Assembly: GCA_947034895.1 (NCBI GenBank)
Contig: OX344764.1
Coordinates: forward strand, 51,689,348 to 51,753,347
DNA length: 64,000 nucleotides
Direction: 5' to 3'
Source of the DNA: Rhytidiadelphus loreus
Taxonomy: Eukaryota > Streptophyta > Bryopsida > Hypnales > Hylocomiaceae
Below the pieces are notes generated by a model, which was not told the origin of the DNA, made no database searches, and was given only the letters and a program-made list of their open reading frames with translations. This document shows positions 49,330 to 60,812 of the stretch, in pieces. Both the position numbers and the translations under genes were made by a program. Within the stretch, counting starts at the first letter, position 1. Each line of letters starts with the position of its first letter.

Positions 49330-50190
49330 TAACGTATAACCTCAGTGAATGAGAATTGAGGGCCACTTTTGGATACACTTATTACAACACTTTGAAGATT
49401 GATAGTTTTTTTCATTCACTGTCTAGAAGATGCATTTGAAGAGACTATAGAACATATTTTGACTACCAGCAATTTGTCATTTGTTGTAAAAAAGAAGTGC
49501 TTGCATTTTCTTTAGGAGGAAATTTTGGAGCTAGGTCCACGAGGCCATATGTAATTTAAGGTAACTCCCACCACCACCACATTCATGACACTAGTTGGAT
49601 AAGCCCATTGTATGTAAAATTCTTCTCCACAAATATAAGGTAAATTAGCTTATGACAAACAAACCACCCAATGCAAACACCTAGGAAATGATCCATTAGA
49701 ATCTTACATCAACCCATGACAAAAAAATTCCAATAAATGAGATTTGAACTAATTAGGTTGAGTTAGTGGACACATTCAATGGCTTGGATGATGGTGACGG
49801 AGTTATTCGTGATTGTAATGGAAACTTTCACCCTTTTATTATAAATTCATCACAAGAAGTAATGTGACTACTTTAGGTGGTAAGATGACCATTATGGGTA
49901 CATTTTTTGGTGGTTTGGGGGTAGCTTGAAGATTGTTTGGGGCCAATTGGGCAGTACACTTCAAAAATTCATAAGAAATTCATACTTTGTCCAAAAAATA
50001 AAATTTCAATTGCTCTCTCCATTTTTCACATTTGGCTTTACATTCATTTTTTTTTTAAATTCAATAATGTCAACAAGGCAAACCAGTCATTCTGCTTGTC
50101 ATAGGATGGTTTACCTTACATAGCAAGAAGAATTTTCCATACAATGTCCAAACTTGTGCCGCGTTACTTGAGCCCAAATTAAAGCTACTA
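49330..50190. other. AT-rich intergenic DNA, no gene recognised
   Basis: Only short frames occur, and none carries a domain. No structured repeat before the MITE at 50191. Confidence 0.45.
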
Positions 50191-50587
50191 AGGTAGTGTG
50201 CTCATAAACCACCCTTCTTCTTCAGATCATCTTGTAGGTAGCTATAGAATGGATGCAAGGTGATCCTTGAATGGACCTCTTTGCTATGTTAATGAATTCA
50301 AGAAGAATTGTTTTTTTTATTGTAAGAGCCAATCATTGGCTGTGATTTCTGCACATTTCTTTATAAGTCACAAGGGGATGGATTTTGGGACACCTATGGT
50401 CACAAATAGGTGCCTATGAAAATTTATAAGTAATTCAAAAATGCTTGGAAAAATATGAAACTACTTGTGTTGGGTTCCACATCTATTTTTCTTTCTCTGA
50501 AAAATGATCTAAAAACCATTTTGTCCTTGGAAACCTGTGAAAAAGGCAAATCAGCCCTTAAAGTGACGGTTTATGAGCACACTACCT
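50191..50587 (+). mobile_element. AGGTAG-family MITE, copy B
   Basis: A 397-bp element with ends AGGTAGTGTGCTCATAAACC and the same 20-mer in inverted form (perfect match at the right end). It is flanked by TA at 50189-50190 and 50588-50589. Similar over most of its length, in the opposite orientation, to the copy at 11943. No coding capacity. Confidence 0.92.
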
Positions 50588-50714
50588 TATTGTTTATGAA
50601 CGGAGGATGCATAATGTACTTTCCCTTTCGGTTGAACCATTTTGCTCTTGATGAATTTTCTTCCATTTAAGTGTGTCAAAAGAGCGATGGAAAATGTGCT
50701 TTCCCATGTCAGTA

Positions 50715-51126
50715 AGGTAGGAGGCTCGAATGTTGGAGGGTCATTTAGAACCGCTCATGTAGACTCACCTGTAATGGACTTGAGGTGGTCTTCAAATGGA
50801 CCTTCTACTGTCATTGAATGGATCAATAAAAAAAATATTATTTATTGTAAGAGCCAATCATTCGTTTTACTTTCCCCATTTCTCTCTAAAAATTGTAAGT
50901 GAACAATTTATGGAAGACCTATGGTCAAAAATAGGGACCTATGACTCATCTTATTTGAAAATTCATAAGTAATTCAAAAATACTTCAAAAAATACAAAAC
51001 GACTTGGATTACAATCAGAATCTATTTTTCTTTGTCTAAAAAATGAGCTAAAAATAATCCCATACAAGAGACGACATGAAAAAGGCAAACCAGTCCTTAA
51101 GTGCACGCTTTAAGAGCATCCCACCT
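50715..51126 (+). mobile_element. AGGTAG-family MITE, copy F (diverged)
   Basis: A 412-bp element starting AGGTAGGAGGCTCGAATG and ending GCATCCCACCT, flanked by TA on both sides. Internal blocks match copy B (TTGTAAGAGCCAATCATT, AATTCATAAGTAATTCAAAAA and the GAAAAAGGCAAACCAGTCC block), but the ends are more degraded. It sits between copy B and the multi-hairpin element at 51131, forming a repeat cluster. Confidence 0.8.
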
Positions 51127-51130
51127 TACT

Positions 51131-51629
51131 CATTACATTAGATTTCAGGCCAGTGAGAGACCCTGAGTTCTCCGACGTTCCTGGACTGTGGGAACGTCGG
51201 AGAACCAGCAGTCCGACCTGGCACAGAGACTGCCAGGTCGGACTGCATTAATGAATTAATTTAAAAATATTTTTTTAAATATTTTTATTAAAAAAAAAAT
51301 ATTTTTTAAATAAAAATATTTAAAAAAAAATATTTTTAAAAAAAAAATATTTAAAAAAAAATATTTTTTAAATAAAAATATTTAAAAAAAAATATTTTTA
51401 AAAAAAAAATATTTAAAAAAAATATTTTTTAAATAAAAATATTTTTTAAATAAAAATATTTAAAAAAAAATATTTTTTAAATATTATTTTAAAATTAAAA
51501 TTAAAATTTTTTTATTTTTTTATTTTTTTATTTTTTTAATAATTAATTAATGAGACTGTCTGGCCATGGTTCGCAGCATGGGGAACCATGGCCGGAAGGT
51601 CTCTCGCAGGCCTGAAATCTAATCTAATG
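51131..51629. mobile_element. CATTA-bounded element with three GC-rich hairpins and AT core
   Basis: Ends CATTACATTAGATTTCAGGC and (minus strand) CATTAGATTAGATTTCAGGC form an inverted repeat that extends to GAGAGACC. Near the left end lie two perfect hairpins: 51167-51181 with 51191-51205 (15 bp, 9-nt loop) and 51208-51223 with 51231-51246 (16 bp, 7-nt loop). Near the right end an 11-bp hairpin pairs 51562-51572 with 51583-51593. Between them is about 290 bp of AT-only sequence built from repeated AAATATTTTTTAAA-type palindromes. There is no coding capacity. Confidence 0.88.
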
Positions 51630-51738
51630 CTTTGAGCTCTTTCTACAAGTGCCCTCATGGTTGTGTCTGAAAGCGGCCACCTAAGTCCCCGGAAGTTTAT
51701 TATTTGCAAGCAAGTACCCTTATATAAGGTCGAAACAC

Positions 51739-52750
51739 CCATTACCGTTCTGCAATCCAATTCCATCAATAGACCAACCCAATTCTGTCATCAACTTTGG
51801 CCCCAATTCCGCCTAAAATCCCCCCCAATTCCCTTCCTTTTATGACAAAATCAGAGAATTCTATGACAGAATCAGGGATTTTTATGACAACAAGGGTCGC
51901 ATGTCACTCCATTAATAGTGAATATCTAGTACTTGATTAGGCGGTAATGGGATGTTTAGGGGACAATTTTGACCTCACTCTATAAGTGGTTTTGTAATTT
52001 CAGGGCTGACCACTTCAAAAATTCACAGAAATTACAATTTTAATTGAAAAATTATAATTCCGCTTGGGTTTGATCCGTGAAACAAAAATACACCTTTGAA
52101 AAATATGTGACCTTCTTGAAATTAACCCCAAGATAATCAGATTGCAAATCAGGGGGGTGATAGGTAGTTCTACCTTAAGCCTGTTTGATGGGCAGTCAAT
52201 GTGGAGGAGGTTCTTGTGGAGATGAAAGTGAATTAATAAATTATAAGGTAGGCATATCCATTATGGACCCATTGTATCTATGTTTATTGTGTCACTCTCC
52301 ATGCACAGGCTGAAATGTTGGATAAGGTAAATCAACCCATTACCACCCTGATTTGCAATTTGAATATGTTGGGGCCAAATTCAAGAGGGGTGTATATTTT
52401 TCAGAGGTGTGCGCATGTTTCACAAATCAAATCCAAGTGGAATTATAATTTTTTGATTAAAATTATAATTTCTGTGAATTTTTGAAGTGGTCTGCCCTAA
52501 AATTACAAAACCGCCCATAGACTAGAATTATAAACATACCCATAACTGCCCAGGCTAAGTATTAAGTATTCACCATTAATGGAGTGATATGTTATCCCTT
52601 GTTGTCATAAAAAAATTATTTTGTCATTGAATGCTTTGATTTTGTTATAAAAAGAATGGATTTGGATGTTTTTTGGACGGAATTGGGCCTAGAGTTAGGT
52701 GACGGAATTGGGCTAGTCTACTGATGGAATTGGGAAGCCAATAGTAATGG
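51739..52750. mobile_element. 1.0-kb near-palindromic foldback element
   Basis: Left end CCATTACCGTTCTGCAATCC and right end (minus strand) CCATTACTATTGGCTTCCC both continue into CAATTCCATCA. Arms of over 400 bp (to about 52176 and from about 52324) match in inverted order with substitutions and small gaps. Landmarks are GACGGAATTGGG-type blocks, the CACTCCATTAAT block, AGTGGTCTGCCCTAAAATTA and CTGATTTGCAAT. The loop of about 150 bp is unique. No coding capacity. Confidence 0.85.
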
Positions 52751-52764
52751 ATTGGCTTACCTTA

Positions 52765-53262
52765 GATGTAAATAAAGACACAATTGGAAAGAAGGTACAT
52801 AATGAATATGTTTACTTTATACTCTAAACCCATTTTACCTTGGTTGCTTGGGAGACACTCATATTGAAGGTTAAATAGTTTGAATATGAGCCCATTGTGT
52901 TAAAGTCAATGACGATGAGATCAACGTGCAAAATATTGACTAGAATTTCATTGAGGACGGGGTGAAATTAATAATTTTAAGGTAGGCATACCCATGATGG
53001 ACCCATTGTATCCATATCTATTGTGTCACTCTCCATGGCTTGAAATATTGGACACATATAAATAGAGATGCAATTGGGAAAAGGGTACAGAAGGAATATG
53101 CCTACTTTACAATCTAACATGTTTAACCTTGGTTGATTGGGAGACACTCATATTGAAAGTTAAATAGTTTGAATGTGAGACCATTGTGTTAGAGTCAATG
53201 ACGATGAGACAAGTGTAAAATATTCTAGATTGTCATTGAAGATGGGGTCAAATTAATGAAAT
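52765..53262. repeat. direct duplication of about 210 bp
   Basis: The block 52765-52975 recurs at about 53048-53262. Shared strings are GGGAGACACTCATATTGAA, GTTAAATAGTTTGAAT and GTCAATGACGATGAGA. A further shared segment (AAGGTAGGCATA...CACTCTCCATG) occurs at about 52243 and 52979. It is diverged, so the duplication is not recent. No coding content. Confidence 0.7.
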
Positions 53263-53264
53263 CT

Positions 53265-56215
53265 AAGTGCATGGGAAAGTAGCAAGCAAGTTATGGAACC
53301 TTCTTAGCTTACTAAATGTAGGAATTTTAGGCTCTATTCCATCCTAACTATAGAATTGTGAATTTCCTTTGCTACACCATAGAGTAGGGTCTATGAACTT
53401 TTTGGACTCTTCTAGTGTTGATCAAATTTTTGTTATGACTGGCTTGTAGGGCTAACTATTTTTGAACAATGTGCACTTCCTTTCACTTTGCTTTCTAGTG
53501 AGTATTGTTGTTTTGTAAGTATTTAACCTAATTACAAGGTTTTCAATGGGTGAAACCCATGGAGGCTATAGATATTGGCATGGGCCATGGAGGGAAACCA
53601 TAGAATTTAATAAAAATAGAAGGAACACTTAGTAGTTGATCTCATTGGCTTTTATTTTTTTTATAAACAAGTTATGTTCTCTAAATTTTTGAATTTGTTA
53701 TCTTTCATACCCTAAGTGTAGAATTCGATGGGGCATAGGTACATAATTGATTTTGGACATCTACACAAAGTGAAGATGGAAGCTTAGGGTCAATGGCACA
53801 TTTAGAGGTGCCCACCAAACAACTCCGAAAAATCACTTCTAAAAATTCTTAGCATATGCAAGAGTGACAAATATCATGTTGTGCTTCATTCATGCTCATC
53901 TTTGGGTTGGTGTTCACTTTCTTCTTCTACTATGATATACATCCTAAGAACTTTTGCTAAGGGCACTTCAAAATAATAAATCCTAAAAGTTTAAATATGA
54001 AATGACCATAAAAAGTATATCATCTAAAACTGGAGCGAATTTGTCTAGCAACTACTATTGTGATGGGGAACTCTCATTTTTGAAACATGTAAAAACAAAT
54101 TGCAACTAAAGGTGAGTGAAGTTCAAGAATGGAATTTGAATATAATGTGCAAAACATATAAGAGTTTCAAGTTGATTCAATAGATTCTCTAAAAGCATAT
54201 CCTGATTTCAAGGTCCTCATGTCAAACATTATGCACCAAGCATTTACTTATTCATTGTCATGTTTTAGGGTTGGATTTGAGGGATGTTCTCAATTTTGAG
54301 TGATCCTAATATAGACACTTATAATAGCTCTCTATGCTCATGTGCTCATGATCCTAAACTCACATAATAGCAATTGTGACCTTCGATCACCTTGTGTCAA
54401 AATTTCTAAAAGATTCATTGAAAATTGACATCATAGAAATATATTCAAATTTTCAATTGGTCATTCAATGACCAATGGTACTTTATTGTCTTTTGGGGAT
54501 AAAGCTTGAAAAATGACACTTATGACGAGCTATGGTGATGACTAGGCCACCTATTGAAATTTTCCAAAGAAACCTAGTTGCAACCACTACATTATTAAAA
54601 TATAAATATGGCACTCTTGCAAATTTAGTGGCTAAAAAATGAGGCGATTTGGTAGAATTTCATGTAGGCTCCAATGGCTCCTGATTAATTTTGTGAACAA
54701 AAATTTGGCACTAACTACGTGCAAAGTACCAAATTCCAAGCAAGTATTTCGATTCCAAAATTGTTTTTCTAACCTTTACACTATTTTAGCCAAGAAATAT
54801 TGGTGCCTCATTGTCATGTATCTAAGTGTTTCTGGCAACAAAACAAAACAAAACATGTGAATTTTGAATTGGTGTATGACTTGTAAAACACAAACAAACA
54901 CTATGACATGCCATTAAGTACTACAAATTTATTATAAACTACTAAAAATCTCAACAAACACAAAAAAACAAGTCTGGAAATAATTGAGTTCAAGAACAAC
55001 CAAGATCTAAGAGAAATACATAATCCCATGGAAATCCAAATGAAAACCTAAAAATTACCTAGATGTGTGTTTTTCTAGAATTAATTGTAGGTGACATCCA
55101 CCTATTTTTAAGTTAACACTAATACCAAACGTAACATCTTGAGGCCCCATTTCTTCTCTAATGTGGGTAGGCAATAATATGGAGGTACCATGAGAATGGT
55201 GGGTATAATCTTGTAAATTTATGTGCAAATACTTACTATAATCTCCCAATTTATTGTCACTATGAATTCTCCTCATTTGTTTGTTTTTGAAACCTTCATT
55301 TGTTTTTGAAAGGCAAACACCCATATCTTCTATTTTCTATTCATCCATACAATTTGCAAGTGCAATACTACTTTACTCTCCACATGCTTGGCAGTTTTCT
55401 ACACCCAATACACTCTTTCAAAATTCCAACAAAATAGGAGTGGTTTGTAAGAAACCATTGCCTTTCAAATTTAGAAATTTGTAACTAATTCCATGAAGGT
55501 CCAGAAAATCTGAAGTGACTTGGATTAGATGCCAATTCCGTTTTTCTTCCTACTAAAATTTAGTGAAAATTGTTAACTTTTTATTGCATTTTCAAACTTT
55601 GACAAATAAGGGTTAACCCTCAAACATCCAAATCCTTTGCCAAAATTCATGACTTGAGAAAAATCATTGTAAAGCAGTATTTCAAAGAATATTTTGGAAT
55701 TGCTATATAAGTAGAAGTTGTAGATTTGGAGATTTGGATTCCATCTATATGGTAAGATTCACCAATGCTATCACCAATATTATTTTATAAATTTTGAAAG
55801 GAAAATTTCAAAAATTCCTTCTAAATTCGATTATAAGCAAAATCTTATCATTTTTTTGAGTAAAATTGGTTGGAATGGATTTCAAATGAGGTTCTCTTGA
55901 TATAGTCATTTTTGTGAAATTTTTGTGTTCTTCAAATCTATAAACTCATTTTTGCAAATCCAATTTTGAATTAGATTCAATGCAATTTGGAGATAGTCAA
56001 CCACTTGACATACTTCCACATTTGTAATTTTAGAAAAATAATGTACTCTAGTAACACCAACCATTAAAAAGGACAACAACTTGATAAAGAATCTCTACGA
56101 ACGAGGATGACTTTCATTGAAGCAATAATGAGAATGAAAATTGAATTCCAATCTTTTAGTCATCTAGAAAGTAGACATTGGAGTGCTTCAAGATTCACGG
56201 AATTGGGGCTTCCCC
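53265..56215. other. AT-rich intergenic DNA, one partial MITE, no gene recognised
   Basis: Short frames only. At about 55480-55580 lies a fragment related to the AGGTAG family (AACTAATTCCATGAAGGTCC and CTTGGATTAGATGCCAATTC), without terminal repeats. Nothing else structured was found. Confidence 0.45.
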
Positions 56216-56217
56216 TA

Positions 56218-56520
56218 AGGTAGGTGGCTCTAAAAGCGACCTGGCTCTAAAAGTGACTTCTAATACAGAGTTACATTTTACTTTCGTCAATGTACCTACA
56301 GTGTACACTTCAAGAAGGGGTCGCTTTTAGAAACCATTGCATTTCAACTTCCAAAAGTTTATAACTAATTCCATGAAGGTCAAAAAAATATGAAACAACT
56401 TGGATTAGATGCCAATTCCATTCTTCTTCCTACCAAAATTTACTGAAAATTGTTTTGAGGAGTTTAGTTTCCCCGAAAATGCACTCAGCTCTAAATGGAT
56501 CGCTTTAAAAGCCTCCTACT
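56218..56520. mobile_element. AGGTAG-family MITE, copy D
   Basis: A 303-bp element. Left end AGGTAGGTGGCTCTAAAAGC; right end on the minus strand AGTAGGAGGCTTTTAAAGC. Flanked by TA at 56216-56217 and 56521-56522. It shares internal blocks with the fragments at 34690 and 55480, so it is the complete form of that subfamily. No coding capacity. Confidence 0.8.
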
Positions 56521-56726
56521 TAATGCTGCACTTATAAAGTTAGTGCCCATTTTGATGGAATGCATGAGATACCTCACCTTCAACACGAATACACGAAAAC
56601 TGCACCAAGCTGATATGATTAATACCGTTCAATAACTGCTAAGTAGACCCAAAGTGCGCCGCTACATGTGCCGGTGTACCCAACTATTCTCCAACTCAAA
56701 TGAAGCCGGCTTCGTGGGCTTCTGCT

Positions 56727-59160
56727 TCACCAGAAGGCCGAGCCATGAGGCCTGCAGGGGTGATTTTGTTGAGGCATGCTCTGCTCCATCTCCACCTCAA
56801 AGCTTGGAACTCTTGGATTGGTGACTTGCAGCTGCCGCTGAAGAGAATGCTGATATTCGAGCTCAGAAATACGAATCCTGGATTCTTCGAGTTGCTGTGT
56901 CAAATAAGTTATCAGCACTTGCTGGTTATGCACAATTTGAACTAAGTCCAATTGGTTGCTGTTGTTGATACCCATTCCACTCTGTGTGTCTGGTGGGAGC
57001 TGTGGAATTGGCATTGCAGATTCTTCCTGAAAAACAAGGCTGGGCCCATTGGAAGTCACAAAACCCTGAACATCACGGATCCACCAAAAGATGTCAAACA
57101 CGTACAGTAGCAAGGTTAGTGCAGAATTTGTAACAACATAACCCAATTGCGTGAAATTTCCTGTCCGGTGGCTTGAAAAATCACCCGTTTATGATGCAAA
57201 CACATGACCATACCACCACTTCGAAATGAAACTGCTTATAGTCAAACTGCTTATGAAACTACACAATCAAAGATGCTTCCCAAATGGAAGATACATTGCA
57301 GATGCATGATTTCAGGGTTCAACACAAGTCTAGGCTGGCAATTGAGAGACAGTTCTCCATTAAGCATTAGCATACTCATCGAATAATTCATTTAGTATCC
57401 AAATAATACATGTTGTAATGCTTAATTCCATTCCGCTCTAGAATGGGGACAATACCTTCAAAGGTTCGCCCAATTGTAGTAGTGAAAATACACTCAAACC
57501 ATTTGAAAGTCAAAGGAATGGGTGGTTTACCTCATGCATTCCACCGAAGGGCTGTGATGCGCAATCCAAACCTTGATTGTCAAGCACGGGTTGCATGGCA
57601 ATACGCATTCCTGAGTTCTCCGCCGCATTCACAAGAAGAGGGAGTTCACGCACGGCTGAGTTCAACAAGCTTGCCTCTGAAGGGAGTGTTTGAAGTAAGT
57701 CCCATTGGTCACTGCCGTTCACACTCATTCCACTCTCCGTGTGTGGTGGCAGTTGTGAAACTGGTAGAGCAGATCCGTCTTGAGAACAAGGGCTATGGCC
57801 ATTTGCAAACGCAAGACCCTGAACATCATCCGTCAAATGGTGTCAGAAACCTAAACCACCAAGGGTAGTGCATTTGTGATAAGGCAGAAACCCACTAAAG
57901 CCTGCGCTTTCTTTCCTGTGGCTTTAGAAATCATCCATTTATAAAGCCAACACATGGCCCTATGAAATACTTCTGGGTTCTATTGCATCCAAACATGCTT
58001 GTTGAAGATACACTGCAAATGCATCATCACAAGGTTCAATTGTGACTGGACCCGAGGTACGACTTTAAACACCGACAATTCACCGCTTATTCATGTAGTA
58101 TCCACATAGTACATCTTTTAATGCTTCAATGAATTAGAATTCTCTCACGAACAGGAACAAGACCTAAAAACAGATTCCATCCTATTGGTGAAAACCACTC
58201 AAAAGCAGAACCTTGGACTAAGTTCCTTACCTCATGCATTCCATCGAAAGAATGGGATGTGCATTCCCAACCTTGATCGTCAAACATGGCCTTATCCATT
58301 CCCAAGTTCTCCACCTCGTTCACAAGGGCTGGTTGTTGATGTTCATCTGGGTTCAACAAGCTCGCGATAAAAGAATCCACATTTACCTCATCTTGATCTG
58401 GAGTCACCTCATTTTCCAATAATTCCTGCAGCAACAGGGCTGCCTCCTCCTTTTTGAAATCTTCATAAACCTTCTTTGCTTGACCTGTCACCCACGCCCG
58501 AAGCTCCAGGCCAGTGAGGCTTCGCTCTTCCTCACTCATGGGTGGGACCTGAAACCAACCATCCAGCAAACCCGCATCTCTGTTGTAGTAGAAGGCAGCA
58601 ATGAGAAACTTATTGTGTGCCTCTTCCGGGGTGGCGAACTGCCCAAGTTCGAGCTTTGGCACTGTTTGGCCGTTCCACTTAGGAGGAGTCAATCGTGCAT
58701 CATACACCTCCTTAGTAATTTGACCACGCTTGACCACTCGCTTGTGCACTCCTCTAGGGGCTACCTCTCTGAACTTAATCCACACATAGGCGCCTAGGAA
58801 CAGGACTACTGCGACGTAAATATCTCGAAAGTCTAAAGAACTCCGTGAGTAGGCTTTCGAGCTGCCTAGGTCCACATTCCCCGTGAGGTATTGGTATATC
58901 AAAGACAGCAGACCCGTCGTACAGCATAGTCGTGCCAGAATTTGATAGAAAATTAAATGAAAATCACGCCAGAGTAAATGAAAATCACGCCAGAAGCTCT
59001 CCACTAAACCAACCTTTGCACTGCCTACGATTGCCCTCGAATGGATTTCCAAACCCCAGAACGACAGTATCTCATTCTTGGAATCAGCACCAGCCAAGTC
59101 TCCATCACGCAGTCGACACAATTCCGAAGCAAACCAATCTATTCCAGAAAAAATTTCCAT
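56727..59160 (-). CDS. putative AP2-like protein with an internal exon duplication
   Basis: Three exons (58231-59160, 57531-57818, 56727-57065) join in phase 0 to about 518 residues. The intron borders are strong: each donor follows GGMHE or DGMHE, and each acceptor is TTCAG. Residues 136-192 resemble the AP2 DNA-binding fold: RGVHKR, then DARL, then ELGQFATPEEAHNKF and AAF, matching the usual LGxFxTxEEAxxxY pattern. The first half of the domain is poorly conserved, so the identity is tentative. Before it lie two hydrophobic stretches (about 68-90 and 114-128) that could span a membrane. Residues 215-270 are acidic and Leu-rich. Exon 2 repeats the end of exon 1 (LVN-x-x-EN-x-GM...GMHE), and its beginning is repeated at the start of exon 3 (QLPP-x-T-x-SGM). 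Exon 3 adds a probable coiled coil and ends at a TGA that could alternatively be a splice donor (CTG/GTGAAG). Confidence 0.6.
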
Positions 59161-59164
59161 GGCC

Positions 59165-59720
59165 CCTAGTGCTCAATTAATATCCCGCACCCTACTCACA
59201 TCGTCTCAGAGACTACCAAATGCAAACTCGAGTGCTACGGCGACAAACTGCACGTACGCACACATGCACACAGCAATTCCTGAAGGGCGATCGACGAACT
59301 CGATGCCAGAGTCGATCAGAAACGCCCTTGCTTGCTCAGGCCGAAACAATACCGACGCCCACCCATGGCCATACTCGATCTAGACCCCTTCAATTTCCCC
59401 GACCTCTCTTTGCCTACCGACGGTGCTCGTTGAAATTCACTCTCGTTCCGCACAACTGACAACAGAAAAGTTAAACTTAGTGGGTGAAGCTCCCGGTCGA
59501 ATGAGGAGTCGAAAGTGGAACATGCAAGCGTCTGCAAAAGCCGCTCCAGAAGAAAAAACTGAGTGACGAGCTTCCTGGGGAGCTGTGGGTGGCTTTGTAC
59601 AGACAGATGCGGGGGGAGTGCAGGAAGCAAAAGGGGGGTACACGACCAAGCGCGCGGGCTGAAAGGGGGGTACGCCAGGAATCAAAAGGGGGTAATATTC
59701 TTCACAGACTGCTCCGAGGG
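59165..59720. promoter_or_regulatory. probable promoter and 5' leader of the AP2-like gene
   Basis: Composition is more balanced than the intergenic average, and the stretch lies directly upstream of the minus-strand start codon at 59160. Frames on both strands here lack domains. No TATA box can be placed confidently, so this is a positional call only. Confidence 0.35.
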
Positions 59721-60638
59721 CCCCACTTGTCTTTTATCCCCAATTTGACAAAGTCGGTGGAAGGAGAAAACTCATTCATCATCAATGCATTCATCCGTTC
59801 AAGGACACCCATTTCCAACCACTTAAGCAGTTATGCATATTTGGAGCACATGTTTTTGGAGTGCCAAATGTTTTGGAAGGATTGTATGCATCCAAAATAG
59901 AATTTGGATGAATTGTATATTTTTCCAGAATTATAGTACACAAAACATAATTACTATGATGGTATAGATTTTTTAGTGGAAGATTTCCTTTGACCTACAA
60001 TGATGGTATAGACCTTTCTATTTCTAACCATAGGGTGATTGCAAAATCGACAAAGGATTGGTTGTAATATTGACAATCTTGCACTAATCATAATGTGCCA
60101 AAACTGTTCCTTGAACTATGCCACAACTTCATAGAAACATAGGGGTATATAACAATGTCCAAGGAGAACCGGTAGCTATTTCAAAGTTAGCTAGTGGAAC
60201 TGGGGAAAAAAACTGGTTGCAATTTGAAAACATTGGGCAAAAACCCAATGCAAAAATCTGATAAAAAATCTATTTTGAATGAAATGTAGAGAAAATAACC
60301 AGACTCCGTACTTGGAAAAACGGATCAATTTGGGAATTGAAGGAAAATAGTTGGTAACACTAAAAAAACTTCATGAACGTTGGTCTATAGATTAGAAATG
60401 TGGTGGTGGTTGGAAATAGGTCAGTTAATATATGTAAGTAAGGGTCGTAGCAAGCACTTTTCGAAAATAGAGGATTGTTGCTAAAAATGTTGCAATATTT
60501 GGAATATGATTTTTAAGGGTTTGGCTTAGAATTGCCTATCCATTCAACATTTTTTAATCCTAGAGGACATGCATGGTCCCCATGACCAAGGTAGTCACCA
60601 AAACAAAAGGTGCAATAGGTTCAATTATAGGACTAATA
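59720..60638. other. AT-rich intergenic DNA, no gene recognised
   Basis: No frame with a recognisable domain and no clear repeat structure before the CACTA-type element. Confidence 0.45.
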
Positions 60639-60812
60639 CACTAGAAGGAACCCGTATTTTTTTTGACGGATTTTTCTAGACATCCATATGTTTTCATGTT
60701 AACAGTGATGTCAAATAAAACATTGAGATGTTTCATTTGACATCACTGTTAACATAAAAACATGTGGATGTCTAGAAAAATCCATCTAGAAAAACATGGG
60801 GTTCTACTAGTG
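60639..60812. mobile_element. CACTA-type hairpin MITE with 3-bp duplication
   Basis: A 174-bp element starting CACTAGAAGGAACCC and ending GGGGTTCTACTAGTG, flanked on both sides by ATA (60636-60638 and 60813-60815). CACTA ends with a 3-bp duplication are the hallmark of En/Spm-CACTA transposons. The two arms pair almost along the whole length (TTTTTCTAGACATCCA and TTAACAGTGATGTCAAAT, with their inverted partners), leaving a loop of about 18 nt. There is no coding capacity. Confidence 0.9.

Noticed and set aside
51250..51540. AT-only stretch as a replication origin or matrix attachment site
   Set aside because: Its position exactly between the hairpin-bearing ends of a mobile element explains it better.
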